Source: Diadema setosum (lineage: Eukaryota > Echinodermata > Echinoidea > Diadematoida > Diadematidae). From it: a stretch of 64,000 bases of DNA. The notes below the pieces were generated by a model. That model was given only the letters and a program-made list of their open reading frames with translations, was not told the origin of the DNA and did not search any database. This document shows, piece after piece, positions 1 through 12,500 of the stretch. Position 1 is the first letter of the stretch, and each line of letters opens with the position of its first letter. The position numbers and the translations under genes are program-made. Location of the stretch: contig NC_092695.1 in assembly GCF_964275005.1 (NCBI RefSeq), positions 9,258,197-9,322,196 on the forward strand, written 5' to 3'.

Positions 1-1067
1 TTTAGGCAGCCAGTACCTATTTTTTTTTTTCCAGTGATGCTAAGCTAATAAATGCCAAGTACATCCTTCGGTACTAAAGGGCTACATCCTTCAGCTTTGA
101 TGAGTGATGCTTGCTGTTAAAAAAAAAAAAAGCAGAGTATATTACAGCGAAAAAATCTGTGTGTAGCACTGACAAACTTACTTTGCAATATGGAAACAAC
201 CCTTACACAAGGATCAGCCTGCACCTGTGCTGATCCTCATTGTAGAATGGGGACAGGTTTATTCTTATTCTTATTCTTATTCTTATTATTATTATTATTA
301 TCATTACTACTACTACTATTATTATTGTTTGTTGTTTGTTTGTTAAAAGATTACTGTGATGGCAAGGACACACTGTTCTCACTGTATTACACAAGTCAGC
401 TCCCAGTATGTAGCCACTAACAGAAACACAGTGCTCCCTCTATTGTTGTCACTAAGTACAGTTGGTATGCTATTGAAATGTTATGAGAATAATGTTACAT
501 GTATTACACTTTTTTTTTTAAACTACAAATCAACATGCACTGGAACTAAAGGTAACAGCAAGATGTTGACACACAGGTTTCGTTCACACAATGATGTAAC
601 TCACTGTATTGACACCATATTTCATTACTCCAAAAATTGCCTTTCTTCAAATTAAGGAATTGAGTATGTATGCCTATGAGTTTCATCATTACTGCTACTA
701 AAACACTGAATAATTAGTGTTCTTTTACACTGATGAATGGTAATTTGTCACTCAGTTGCAATAAAAATGCCTTTCTATAGGGCATATTTCTCACAATCAT
801 CAAAACAAAAACTGGAAATGCATACATCAGTAAAGTTATACAATAAAATCCATAGAATCTTTCAGCTTGATCTTGTGATTTTATTGCAGAAGCACAAAGT
901 ACTGGAGCCATGCATTTTTTTAAAGAGATCCATATATGATAAATGAGTTGGAACCATGGTATTTTGTCCCCTCCTATTCTGATTTAGCATTTTGGCTTTT
1001 GAGTTCACAAATACCTTGCCACTAAGATCTGCAATGTTAAGTCAGTCCATATCTGAAAAGAAGCAGT

Positions 1068-1089
1068 AAGTGTGTGTGTGTGTGTGTGC
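1068..1089. repeat. (GT)n microsatellite
   Basis: A short pure GT dinucleotide run in non-coding flank. Confidence 0.9.
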
Positions 1090-3252
1090 ACCAAAACAGC
1101 TATAACACTGTCATCATTATGATTGACATGTCAATAAATACAAAATAATATAAATGGCAATCATTTACCCTACTTCCTTCCCTATTCTTTCATGAACAGA
1201 TCATGACACTTGTTAAACAGGTAAATGCATGCACATTCATGAAGTGGAATGTTAATCTTTTGTCCTACAGAACAGACATACAGAATACACACAGGATATG
1301 CAAATTTTACTTCAGTGTTCAATTGGAAATCATTTTCCTTTCTCAATGAACAAACTATTCATTGAACAAACCAGCCTCCAAAACAAATACCCAACTCCTA
1401 CCAAATGGCAATGAGGAGATTTGGCACATTTTCTAATCGGAGACATTTATACATAATATTAAATGCAAATGTTCAAAAATGGGAATTGCTGCCAAAGCAT
1501 AGTCTTCATGTTAAATATGACTCCAGAATTTACAATATCTGAAGTTTAAAACAGGCAGGTGAGAGAGAACGTACCGTAATGTATGACAAAGATCATGTAA
1601 AGATCTATTTTCATCGGAGATTTCTGATTCTAAAATGCGTCCTTCACATCCAGTACAGAGATGAGTTCAATTCAAACTCTATATCATATGCATCCACACC
1701 CTAACCTTTATGGTCACATACCAGCACTCCTAATTATCCTCTAAAGGGGCTTCACACATAACTTGAGCTTCAAGATGAATTCAACCCTAACGCATCTTCC
1801 CTGGGGTGCCCCATGACGGTATGTCATAAAGTGAATCATACTCGCCATCTTCACGGGGCCCTACCAACAATCACAACTGTTTTCATTTACATTAAAGGGT
1901 CTTTTTATACCCAACAGCCCTTGGCTAAGGTAAGCTAAGTCAGAATTTCCCAACTATCGAGTATGAAAATCTCCGGCTGACAGTACAACAATAAAGGGAT
2001 TCCTGACCCTTCAACTTTTGCCACCTTTCTGCATAAGGGGAAAAAAGATCATCCATTATATCATCAATAAAGATGATATCGCACAATACAGCTACTTGCA
2101 CGCGTTGTGTGAATTATGAGCCGGCCATTAATTTCCTGCATTGTGCCTACAGCAATAGCACCGCACGAATGACGAGACTTGCAAAGGAAGAAAGAATCAC
2201 AACAAAACAACACAAAACAAAGCAAAACACGCAATCCTTTTGGCTAACAAGGATGAAAATCAAACGGCCCGAGGCGAGGAACTAAAAATCTCTGAATTCT
2301 GCGCATTTACTCAGCCTCTGCTGTGTTTTCCATTGTTTGGATGTTGGCATATCAGTAAACTCATGCACAATGCAATCATACTACACAATCAATTATCAAT
2401 TCATAAAAAGATGATCATTTAACCCTGATCTGGACAACACTGCAGTTAGATAGGTTTGGTGACAGCCATATAACCAAGGGTACCACATGTAATTCATGAA
2501 ACTCATTGCTTACAATAACTCGATAAGCCTTGTACAAAGACTATGGGGATTTCTAGATTTAAATGGGAATGGGTCAACATTTATGATTAATTGTCACAAC
2601 AGTTTAAATTCTTTGACATAACATACAGATACATGTACTACGTAATAGTAACAACACATAGTTGACACAACTCTCCTCATAGAAAGTGACAGCTACATCG
2701 TAGGTGCATTATGATGCAGTTGCCATAATTATCAAAGACAATTAATCACAGGTGTGATACATGCATGGACTATGGTCATAAAGTGGCAACAACATTGCTC
2801 AACAATGGTCTCAAACCTAAAGCTGCACTCTACAAACAGCCTTGGTGTCTACAGCAGAAATTTTACATCCACATGTCCAGGGAAATGGGAACAAATACCA
2901 TGGAGACATAGATAACAGTGTCCATACTGCATTCCTCATCTAAAACATGGCTACTTTATATTCATTAATCACAGTACTTTTTAAAGATTTATTCAACATC
3001 TTAACGTAACATTGCACTAAACTGTTCTCCAAGACAAATTATGACCTGGTGATCCATCAAAAACTTGATTTATACTTCACGATGCTTCATGGCGGCTCTG
3101 GAACAGTCACTGATTTAGAGCCTTTCAGTGCCAGGGGCTTTGGACAGAGTGTACAATGCTATGGGGTTTTCTGTGTCAATTGATACTCAAAACACACAAA
3201 GGTTTATACAAAGTGTCAGTGACGTTTCAGCCAGTTTCAGTTGGGGAAGAGT

Positions 3253-4014
3253 TTAACCCTAAAAAGGCCACGGGGGTTGAATCAACCCCCCCCCCTTGAC
3301 ATTTTTCGCGACTATTCCGCCGCGCAAAATTTTTTGACTCCGCCCTTCGCTGGCTTTTTACTTTCAAGTCTCTTTTGACACCATTTTCGCAAAAATCGCG
3401 CATACCATTACAACGCTGCACGACCTTTTATACATGCCTGTCAGACTGAAAATGGCTCAAAAACGTGATTTTGTGTGTAAAGTCTATGCAAATGGAGTTT
3501 TCTCACCTTATTCATGAAGATATGATTATTTTCACTTTCATAGGCTGAAATCAATTAATTTTAGCATAATTATGCTTGGAAAAGGTTCTGTCATAAATTT
3601 TGCGGAAAAAAAATGATAAAACAAAAGGTCGAAAAACAAAGAAATAAATAAGAAATTCATAAAACAATAAAATAAATAAGAAATTAAGTTTGATAACGGA
3701 TTTTTTTTTTCAAGTACATTGTTAGGAATGCTACAAAGAATGTTATCACCAAAAATTAGGATTCTAGGAGCTTTACTTTCTGATTTAGAGCAAAATGTAT
3801 GATTTTATGCATATATTAGCATAATTAATTATTATAATGAAAATTTCCATTTCTTTTTGTATAATGTGGTAGATTACACCACAGGTAATGCATGTGCCAG
3901 TTTTCATGGTGATTGCGCGATCGACGGCCGAGATCTCGGGGGGGGGGGGGGGGGTTGAATCAACCCCCCCTCGGCCACAAAACACCCCAAAAAGCCCGCC
4001 CTGGTTAGGGTTAA
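3253..4014. mobile_element. piggyBac-like MITE, copy 1
   Basis: The element is bounded on both sides by TTAA (3253-3256 and 4011-4014), followed inward by CCCTAA on the left and its complement TTAGGG on the right. TTAA target sites with CCC-starting inverted termini are the hallmark of piggyBac-type elements. Just inside each end is a palindrome of the form G-run, TTGAATCAA, C-run (about 3271-3297 and 3940-3970). The interior is AT-rich and has no transposase frame. It is a relative of the copy at 22525-23321, sharing the interior motifs TTTCGCG, ATTCCGC and CGGCCGAGATCT. Long G/C runs make the exact length uncertain. Confidence 0.8.
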
Positions 4015-7000
4015 ATTGGCACATTGCCCGATGTGTGGATGGACTCGAGAATATATGACACAAAGTTGTCCAATCAAATGGGAACTTGGAATGGCCAAAT
4101 GGTACAGAGGACACAGACAGTAGGTAGGTACTAGATGGGAATGGAGCGTGGAACAGGAGTATTATACATCACAACAATCATAAAAAATAGTTCATACTAC
4201 AATATCTCTATCGATGTATTTCATCAGTCTTCAGCCCGTGAATATACACTCTCTCCGGAGTTAAACACATATTATCTATTACAAACTTCGCCAGTCACAT
4301 CAGCATCATAGGAAAGATAACTCTGTATAACTTTGTTCTGCATATCATTATACCATACTCAATAATCTACAATCAAACAATCAAATGTGGATAATGCAGT
4401 TCAACCATCTGAACTGATCAGATATGGCCTAGTAGACATTCTAAAGACCAACATTCTAATATTACGATAGCTAATCTCACAAATGCTATGACACCTAAAT
4501 ATTTAATGACTTGCTTTAACTGACAGGAAGTCAGGTCTACCATTACACTCTTAACAATTCCCAGAAACACAGTATCAGTATAACACAACTCTGATTGGCC
4601 AGCAATTTCAGCACTGTAAAACACTGCATGTGAGCTCTAAAAATGACTAAGTCACCCTCTAAAATAGCTCTTGGTGCAGGAGACTCAGCATTTTAACATG
4701 ACAGGGTAGATCAAAGATACCATAGAATCATGCTTTAAATCAACAGAGTTTATCACTTCAAAATCTTTTACATTTTTAAATTGGGACACAAGGTAAATCA
4801 GTCCAAAACATGAAACTTTTGATTTTCCAACACATGTCAAATATCTTATTCTTAAGCCAAGCTAGTGAGCATAATATGCTGTGATTCAGTCTCCAGCCTG
4901 TCACAACTGCCCTGTGCTGTGGTCTATGGTGTCGCCCACACAGCAAATTTGGGGCTGTGCTGTGCCGAGGTGTGGGTGTGATAGCAACTTAAAATAATGA
5001 GAAATTTTGTGTGGGGGTGATCGTAAAGCCATTTACAGCCAAATGTGGGATTGGTTCGTGCCTGATTTACTGCCACTGGAAGTGTTTCTATTTTTCTGTG
5101 CAAAATCACACGACAAAATACATTCTCCTCAAAATTTGAACAAATCAGAACTTTACTTCCATGTCACTAGAGACTAACCATTACCATGTCTTGATAAATC
5201 ACATTACAAATGCCTCACAGATTTGGACCACATAAGTAGTATCATCCCTTCTCCTTTAATAATTCACTGCCACTGTTGGCTCTGTGGACACCACCTCCTG
5301 TGCTTACATTCATCTCTGCTTCTAATACACATTAAAAATTCCCCAGTGTAGCTGTTGAACATGCACATTTCACACTCTTTGAGCTTCTTCACTCATTTTA
5401 ACCTATCAATCAATAAATTACATAACTACAATACTCAAATAATTCAGGCATACAAAACTATCCCTAAATACTATGTAAACGCACTTACCATGTCCCCTAC
5501 ATTTTTATTTATTTCATTTTTTTCCAAATGACAGTCTAAACTGCAAGTTACAATACCAATAAATTCCACATATGTTCATAAGATCTCCTTTTTAATAAAA
5601 AGTATACAGTAAAATCTGCCAGCAGGGAGAAAATGTCTTCTTTTTTTTTTTTAGTCACAAAAGCAAGTGCACAAAGTTTATATACAGCTTTCAGTGCAGC
5701 CAATTAGCTATCTACCTTGACACACACATATTCTTCACTTGGATTCCTGACGTAATGTACATCTAGATTTACGGGTAAATTACTAACTGCAGACAGCTTG
5801 TAACTGCTCACCCTACTCACACATAGACTGCACACACTATATGCTCTTCTCTCTTACATAAAGTGTCATGACGACGATGTGAGCAACCTTATGGCAGTTT
5901 GTACATTTCGAAAATCTTCAAGGTAAAAGTCACACATGGGTTGAAAATGTCAACAGACAAAATGTAGTTAAGACATACAGTGTACAGCTACACATACATG
6001 AAGGAAAGATGCATCATAGGTCTACATATTACACATTTACTCGACTTCATTGAAAAAATAATGCTGTATTATCATATCACTTATTCCCACCTATGCAGGT
6101 GAGAATAATACACATTGTGTCTCCTTTATTCAAACTGTAGTATTAATTACACGGAATATTGTTGAATACTTATGCATGTATCATCACTTGGCAAGACTTT
6201 TTCCCCACTTTCCATACACAATTATGCGAATTTCTGCAAATCTCTAAAAGTACACATTTTTTTTTTCTTTGACTAATGCCCACTCTGAGTCATTTATGGT
6301 AATGATCAATATATCTCTAGTCTGGTAGAAAAGTATATTCCATTTTAGAGATAGTCATCCATCGTAAACTGACGAGAAATCTGCAGGCTTTAGACCATCT
6401 TGTGTAGTTTCCATGCTCAGTTTTATCTTTTTATGCAAAACTATGCTAATTTGCACCTATATTTTCTTTGGCAAACAGCACGATACACACACATGCATAT
6501 ACACACACATACAAAATAAAAGTCAATACATTTAGTTACACGTGAATGAGATTATTAATGTATATTTCACATATTTCTGCTTTAAGTCAGAGGAATCATG
6601 GGCCAGTATATCAGAAGTACTGCCAGTGGGGAAGAAGAAAGGTCAAAAGGTCAGCTACAGCAAGATACATTGGTTTCTTCCTTTGTTAATACATGGCACT
6701 CTCCTACAAATACTAGTACTTCTTGGAAGTTTGGGATGGTACATTCATGTCGGAAGTTTTCCAATCAAATATAAAGATGCCCCTATAAATGTCCAGCATA
6801 TAAAGACAGGTCAAGCTCGTAGTAGATTGCTTTTGGGTGTTGGCACTCACTACAGTAATCCCATTCAGGGAGTATATGATTAGCTTCATATCACAAGGTC
6901 ACACCTATCTTATAGGCAAACAAAAATGTTTTGATTATATATATCACTGAAAAGGATGCAGTAATTTTCCAGAAGCAGGTCTCTAGGAAAATATAATTTT

Positions 7001-9278
7001 GTCAACAGGAATTAAAAGAGAAGTGCCTTGCCTGTGTCAGGATGTATAGGTGCAGTCACCTCACCAGAGATTTCAGAGTACCAAGGTATGCCTCATGCTT
7101 GATCAAAGACTACGAGCTTAAAGAATTTAATTCGGTATTTGACAAGTGGTTATTCTATAGAATGATTTTATGAAATAACTTTGATATTTTAAATGCAGAA
7201 ATGTGAATTGTGAAAAACCAGGGCATGGGGTTATGGGCAAGACCTTCCCCCCCCCCCCTCTCCCTTTTTCTACCTGCACTGAAACCTTTAAGAAAACAGC
7301 ACTGTTTGCATACATCCTCTTGAGAATATTGTACGCCTGGCACTCCTAAAGTGGAGAATTTGCCTCTGTGATTCAATTCCAGAACTTTACATAAACACCA
7401 TGATTTTGAGTAGCACCGACTCTAGGAAAAATTACAGGCATTATGAAACAATCATTCATCTCTGAAAAATCTTACCTGCATGGTCCTACATGTCACTTAT
7501 GGATCTTTCATTGTATAACAATGAAGTTACGAAACAAATGTGCTGTTAAAAGTTCATGTTACATGCATTATATAAGTGAAAAGCTGTGCATAACATGATT
7601 TATTGTCTGACCTTTTCCCCCTCATTAACAGCGGAGGCTGAATGAACCAATTAGGAATAGGTTTACTGCCACGGTTTACGTTTGTTCATAGATATCTTGA
7701 TAGTGAGAGCATAATTTTTCAAAAACTTTGTATTCTAAAAAGTGTTTTCCTCATTCATTTGAGCATCATTTTACAGAGCGGCAAAGTGAAGTTCACATAA
7801 TATTGAGCCATCCAAATGCAAACACAGTGCCTTTTAGCATCCATCAGCAAAATCTATTGGCATACTAGAGCAAAAACATACATCCTAGATCGTACTGATG
7901 TATAATAGGAGTTTGGATCTGGTCAGATCATTTTCAAATTCACACCCCAAATAATTCCCAAGTGCATTACCCTTCAATGAAGTGATTGACAATATGTATT
8001 CTGAATTTCACGCATGACTCACATCTCAAATGGACACGACAGCATCACTGCTCCATGGGAATTATGCAAACACATACACTACAAATTTTGTAACAGTTGA
8101 ACATAGAATAACATCTCCTCTTGCATCCTCATGAATCTAAAGATACCAAGGGCCATATTATCATCTCAAATTTTGGTGTGTCTTGTTGTTATCATATGAT
8201 ACCATAGTATCATTCAGACAATGTTTAATTTTGAGACAAATTTGGAACAGTTTCTTTGATTTGAAAATGCTATTCTTCTCGGCCTTCTTTTGAGCTTGGA
8301 AAATGCAAAATTGACTGCTCTGAGGAGTCTTGTAGATTGAAAATACTTGCAACATGACGAGTGCAGCAATTTTTCCCCCTATAAAGACAATAAACAAGTA
8401 GTTTTTCTATGCACAATTTTGGCAAGATCTCATAAAGCATCAAGAAATAATTAGTTAGTACACCAGTTGATTTGTAGCTCTATGATACAAAACACATCAA
8501 AATCAAACCTTGAACTGTGCAGCAGAGCCAAAAAAAAAAAAAATAATAATAATAATAATAAATAAATGGGAACAAAAATCACAATAAATTAGAAATCACT
8601 ACACTTAATATCTTAACTGAAGCCTACATCCTATTACTCAGATCTTATTGCTATCAAAATTATACCCACAGAAATTCTAAATAGTACTTGCTTTTGACAC
8701 ACATAGCTACTGAAGATCATTGTACAACAAATAATTATGAAAATGTGTTCTGCAAAGTATTACACACAGAAAGTTGCTTGCTTTAAGAAATTATGAGCAG
8801 AATGCCAGTTTCAGGACAGGAATGTACAACGTTTCATAGGTATGCAGCAAAGATCAAATAGAGTTGAATATACAAGCTGAAAACAAATCTGGCGGCATGT
8901 TGGCAAATTTTTTATACTGTAAGTATAAAAATCAAAAGCACAAGCCTCCGCCAAAATTAGCATCATAAATACCTGGTAGAGGGGAACTCTCATTCTCGCA
9001 GTCACTGTAAACAGAGGGCCATATGTGCCTTAGGAAATACTTTGGCACAAAGGTCTGGCCCACTGTGTGATGAAACTCTTTATACATCAATGTCCAGCAA
9101 CAAAAAAGGATTTAGTGCATTTCCACACAGCTAATGTTTCCCAACAATGGAAGGCTATGCTTGAGTTTTTGCATGTACAGGCTTCTTAAGCCTTTGCTTG
9201 TTATGTACAAAAAATGCGACAAGTCACTGCGATAAAAGCCATTTCAAACAGCTTGCGAGATGTCTTGTTTGCTACATT

Positions 9279-9330
9279 ACACACACACACTCACACACGC
9301 ACACACACACTCACACACAAACACACGCAT
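9279..9330. repeat. (CA)n microsatellite, interrupted
   Basis: An interrupted CA dinucleotide tract about 190 bp below the neurochondrin stop codon; it would be transcribed as GU/TG in the 3' UTR. Confidence 0.9.
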
Positions 9331-9516
9331 ATGCATAAACTGATAAAAAGCAGCCATGTCGGAAAGTTGGGGTTCACACTGAATACCAAAGTGAGCCTGT
9401 AATCCCTGTGTAGAAGACTGTTGCCATATCTACTCCAGGTGCCACAGGGGTGTGAGATGCAGGGGTAGTGGACAATATGGCCGTGCACCATGCAGACCGC
9501 CTCAGATCTGCTCTGG

Positions 9517-9568
9517 TCAAAGTGCATACATGGTGAGTGCTGCCTCCAGCTCGTCCATACCATGTTTC
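9517..9568 (-). CDS. NCDN: NCDN coding exon 17 (terminal, stop codon)
   Basis: The acceptor is tttccag at 9569 and above. The exon completes a split Arg codon, then reads [16 protein letters not shown] and stop (TGA, 9517-9519). DELEAAL matches the conserved neurochondrin C-terminus. Confidence 0.88.
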
Positions 9569-12500
9569 CTGGAAATGACAGGAAACATAACATCAACGAT
9601 AACAAATATAAACACTGATAAACAAAGAAAGACAATGAAATTTTGTGTAAATATGAGGCAGTCTGTTGATCAAGTTTGTCATATTTATGTCACTGTTTAT
9701 TATGCATTTGTCTGTATGTGTGTCTGAGATAAGTCAAATTCCTTTTTTATAAGATTACTATGTGTGAATAAAATCTAAACATAATTGACTGTCGAACTGA
9801 CATCATTTTAAAGAAATGAAACAAAGCGTTTTTTATTTTCATTTTGTATTTCTATTCTTCTTCTTTCCTTCTTTCTTCTTTTTTTTTTTTTTTGGGGGGG
9901 GGGGTTTATGATTTGACAGGTTTTTGTGTAGACCCTAGGGCCTGAATTCACGAAGATGGTACAATTGAAACCATGGTTTAAACCATGGACAAAGATCGTA
10001 GTTTTTTATGGGACACCAAGTGTCGCATGGCCTATTTTGTTACGAAATCAGTCATTTCGTCGACGAAATGATCATTTCATCGACAAAATGTTCATTCCTT
10101 TACGTAATGATCATTCTGTTATGAAATGATCATTACGTCGACGAAATGACTGATTTCGTAACGAAATAGGCCAAGCGACACTTGGCGCCCCATAAAAAGC
10201 TACGGTCTTTGTCCATGGTTTCCATTGCACCACCTTCATGAATTCGGGCCTATGTGACATGATAACGTGACTTTGTTCAACTTCATGCCTGTTGGTGTGG
10301 AGAGGGTCAGCAGTCTATAAAAAAAAAAATGCAATATGTTTCTTTTCTCTCTTTCCTGACATTATCTGGGTTCTGTTTTATAAATACTACACATTTGTTT
10401 GAGCATAAAATTCAATACATAGTCTTGAATGGTGTATTGTGATTCCATGATAAAAAATGTGTTTGATTTTTCATTTAAAACACCACTGACTTCTTAAATA
10501 TTGCCAAGCTTGTCTGTCAAAGATTACTGCAATAGCATGATAAAGACCGGGGTGGAACTGACTTCTCTTTTACTTTTTTAAAAAAATCTCCTTTTGTTGA
10601 ATGCATTAATGATATACCGGTATTTATGGTATACTAGGTGTATTATATTTGAAGCTATGGTATATGCCTTACTTGATGAATCACTGATTTTGATTGGTTG
10701 AAAGCAGGGGCATAAATTTAAACATTGGCAGCAGCCTCATAGTATCCAAACTGCCCCATAGTGCTTAACCACCCCATAACCACCAAACTGCCCTCTTCTG
10801 GCACTACAGTATATAGTAGGTATCTCACCTTGCGAGTGTCTCGCCACCAAGATCCACAAACTTCTTGTAGCTTGTGCCATCACTCTTAATGATGGCAGTG
10901 AAGAGGGTGCTATAAGGACCCTTCATCTCCTCATCGAGATGATCCACTAATCGGAAAGAGAAAAATAAAACCTTACACAGTGAACATATGAGACTATCCA
11001 ACTCAAGGGCACGGAGAATGAGTGTAAAATCTCGTGTAATCTCGGGCACTATCCATAAGGAGCCGTATCAGGGCAATTGCCTCCTGGCTAAATACTGGTT
11101 AGTGATGAGGTTAGAGTAACGATTAGGGTTAGGTTTAGGGTTAGAGTTTGGTTTAGCGTTAGGATTAGGTTCAGGATTAGGATCAGGCTTAGGATTAGGG
11201 TTAGGGCCAGGGCCAGGGTCAGGGTCTGGGGTAATTGCCCAGAGGGTAATTGCCCTAGACCCATAAGGAGCATTTAAAATTATACTTTAAAATGATTTAG
11301 AAGGGAAAAAGGTCCTATTTGCAGTCTACAAAAGTCTAAAACTGGAATGGAAGACAGGTTTAGTCTTTTCTTTTGGCAGCTCTTTGTCTTTTTGTGGATT
11401 TGTAGATTAGATTCAGTAGCTTGTTTGTGGGAACTCTTCCACTGAATAAACAGTTTCCAATTAATTTGCTGTCATGAATATTTCTATCAAAAAGAATTCC
11501 AAGCATTAAAGTACAACTCTCCTTTTACGGCATATACTGTTAACTTTGTGCATATCCAGTGCACAGAAAAGGAACTTTAACATACTTTGACGTCTGCAGA
11601 GTTGTTCATCAACATCACTTAAACAAAACACAGACTTTCAAAGAGGTATACATACAAAAGAGGTGGGATTGTTTTCTGCATGCCACAATAGAAAATTATC
11701 TGGAAATACGACACAATATACTCCTCTTCATTCAAAATTTATCTGATACATACCGTGGGAAGATTTCAGGACCTCAACCGATGTCTCCAGCCACCCACTA
11801 TCGATAAACAACCTCGTCAGCCATGGTATTAGGGGAATAGATGCTGCCAGTACTGTTAGCACAGACCAGACAATGAAGAAAACATGCATATGATGACAAC
11901 AATGTAACATAAAGATTTTTGTTTGTTTGTTTGTTTGTTTGTTTGTTTTTGTTTTTTTTTACAAAAGAAAGCCTCTTTAACAATATGGAAAGGAAAATTA
12001 TAATTCCTGGGTCAGTCATCTAAAATTCTATTGTCTTCTAAATAATTTTTTAACTTTTATCGGTGATACTAACTTCTCTCCAGACTCTAAGAACTTCCAT
12101 GACTATTTAGTGGGCTTAAAGGGATGACATAGTTTTGGTTGAGATGGGTATTCAGGTTTTACTTTTTACAAGATCATTAGAAACCACTTATATGAAATAA
12201 GAAAGAGATATCCAAAAAAAAAAAAAAAGAGATCCTAATGAAAGGCGGGACCCACCTTTTATTAGGACCATTTTATTTTACGTTGTTTTTACATATCGCA
12301 GCCTTTTCAAAAACCGATTTTCAACAAATAAACTTTAAATTCCTCTTAGAATTGTATGCTCTTTCATATTTCATAGAAGTGGTTTCTAATCATCTTGCAA
12401 AAAGTAAAACCTGAACACCCATCTCAACCAAAACTATACCATCCCTTTAATGCTAATGTCAGCATCAAGATGACTTCATAACTTGGTCCAACCCATGTGT

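Larger units (their letters stand above)
1..9516. other. 3' flank (possible long 3' UTR) of neurochondrin; no coding sequence recognised
   Basis: This 9.5 kb stretch lies downstream of the neurochondrin stop codon on the minus strand. Open frames here are short and show no recognisable protein family or splice-linked pattern. Apart from the piggyBac-like element at 3253-4014 and short simple repeats it looks unusually poor in repeats compared with the rest of the window, which would fit a long 3' untranslated region. Minus-strand AATAAA hexamers (TTTATT on plus) occur, for example near 7594, 6124 and 5502, but none can be chosen as the poly(A) signal from sequence alone. Confidence 0.5.

Noticed and set aside
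6542..6883. 113-codon plus-strand ORF in the 3' flank
   Set aside because: No recognisable domain, no linked exons and ordinary AT-rich composition; treated as chance.
11088..11273. True interstitial telomere array
   Set aside because: The units are degenerate, the tract is short, and it recurs in three copies with transposon-like ends and 8-bp duplications, so it is part of a mobile element.
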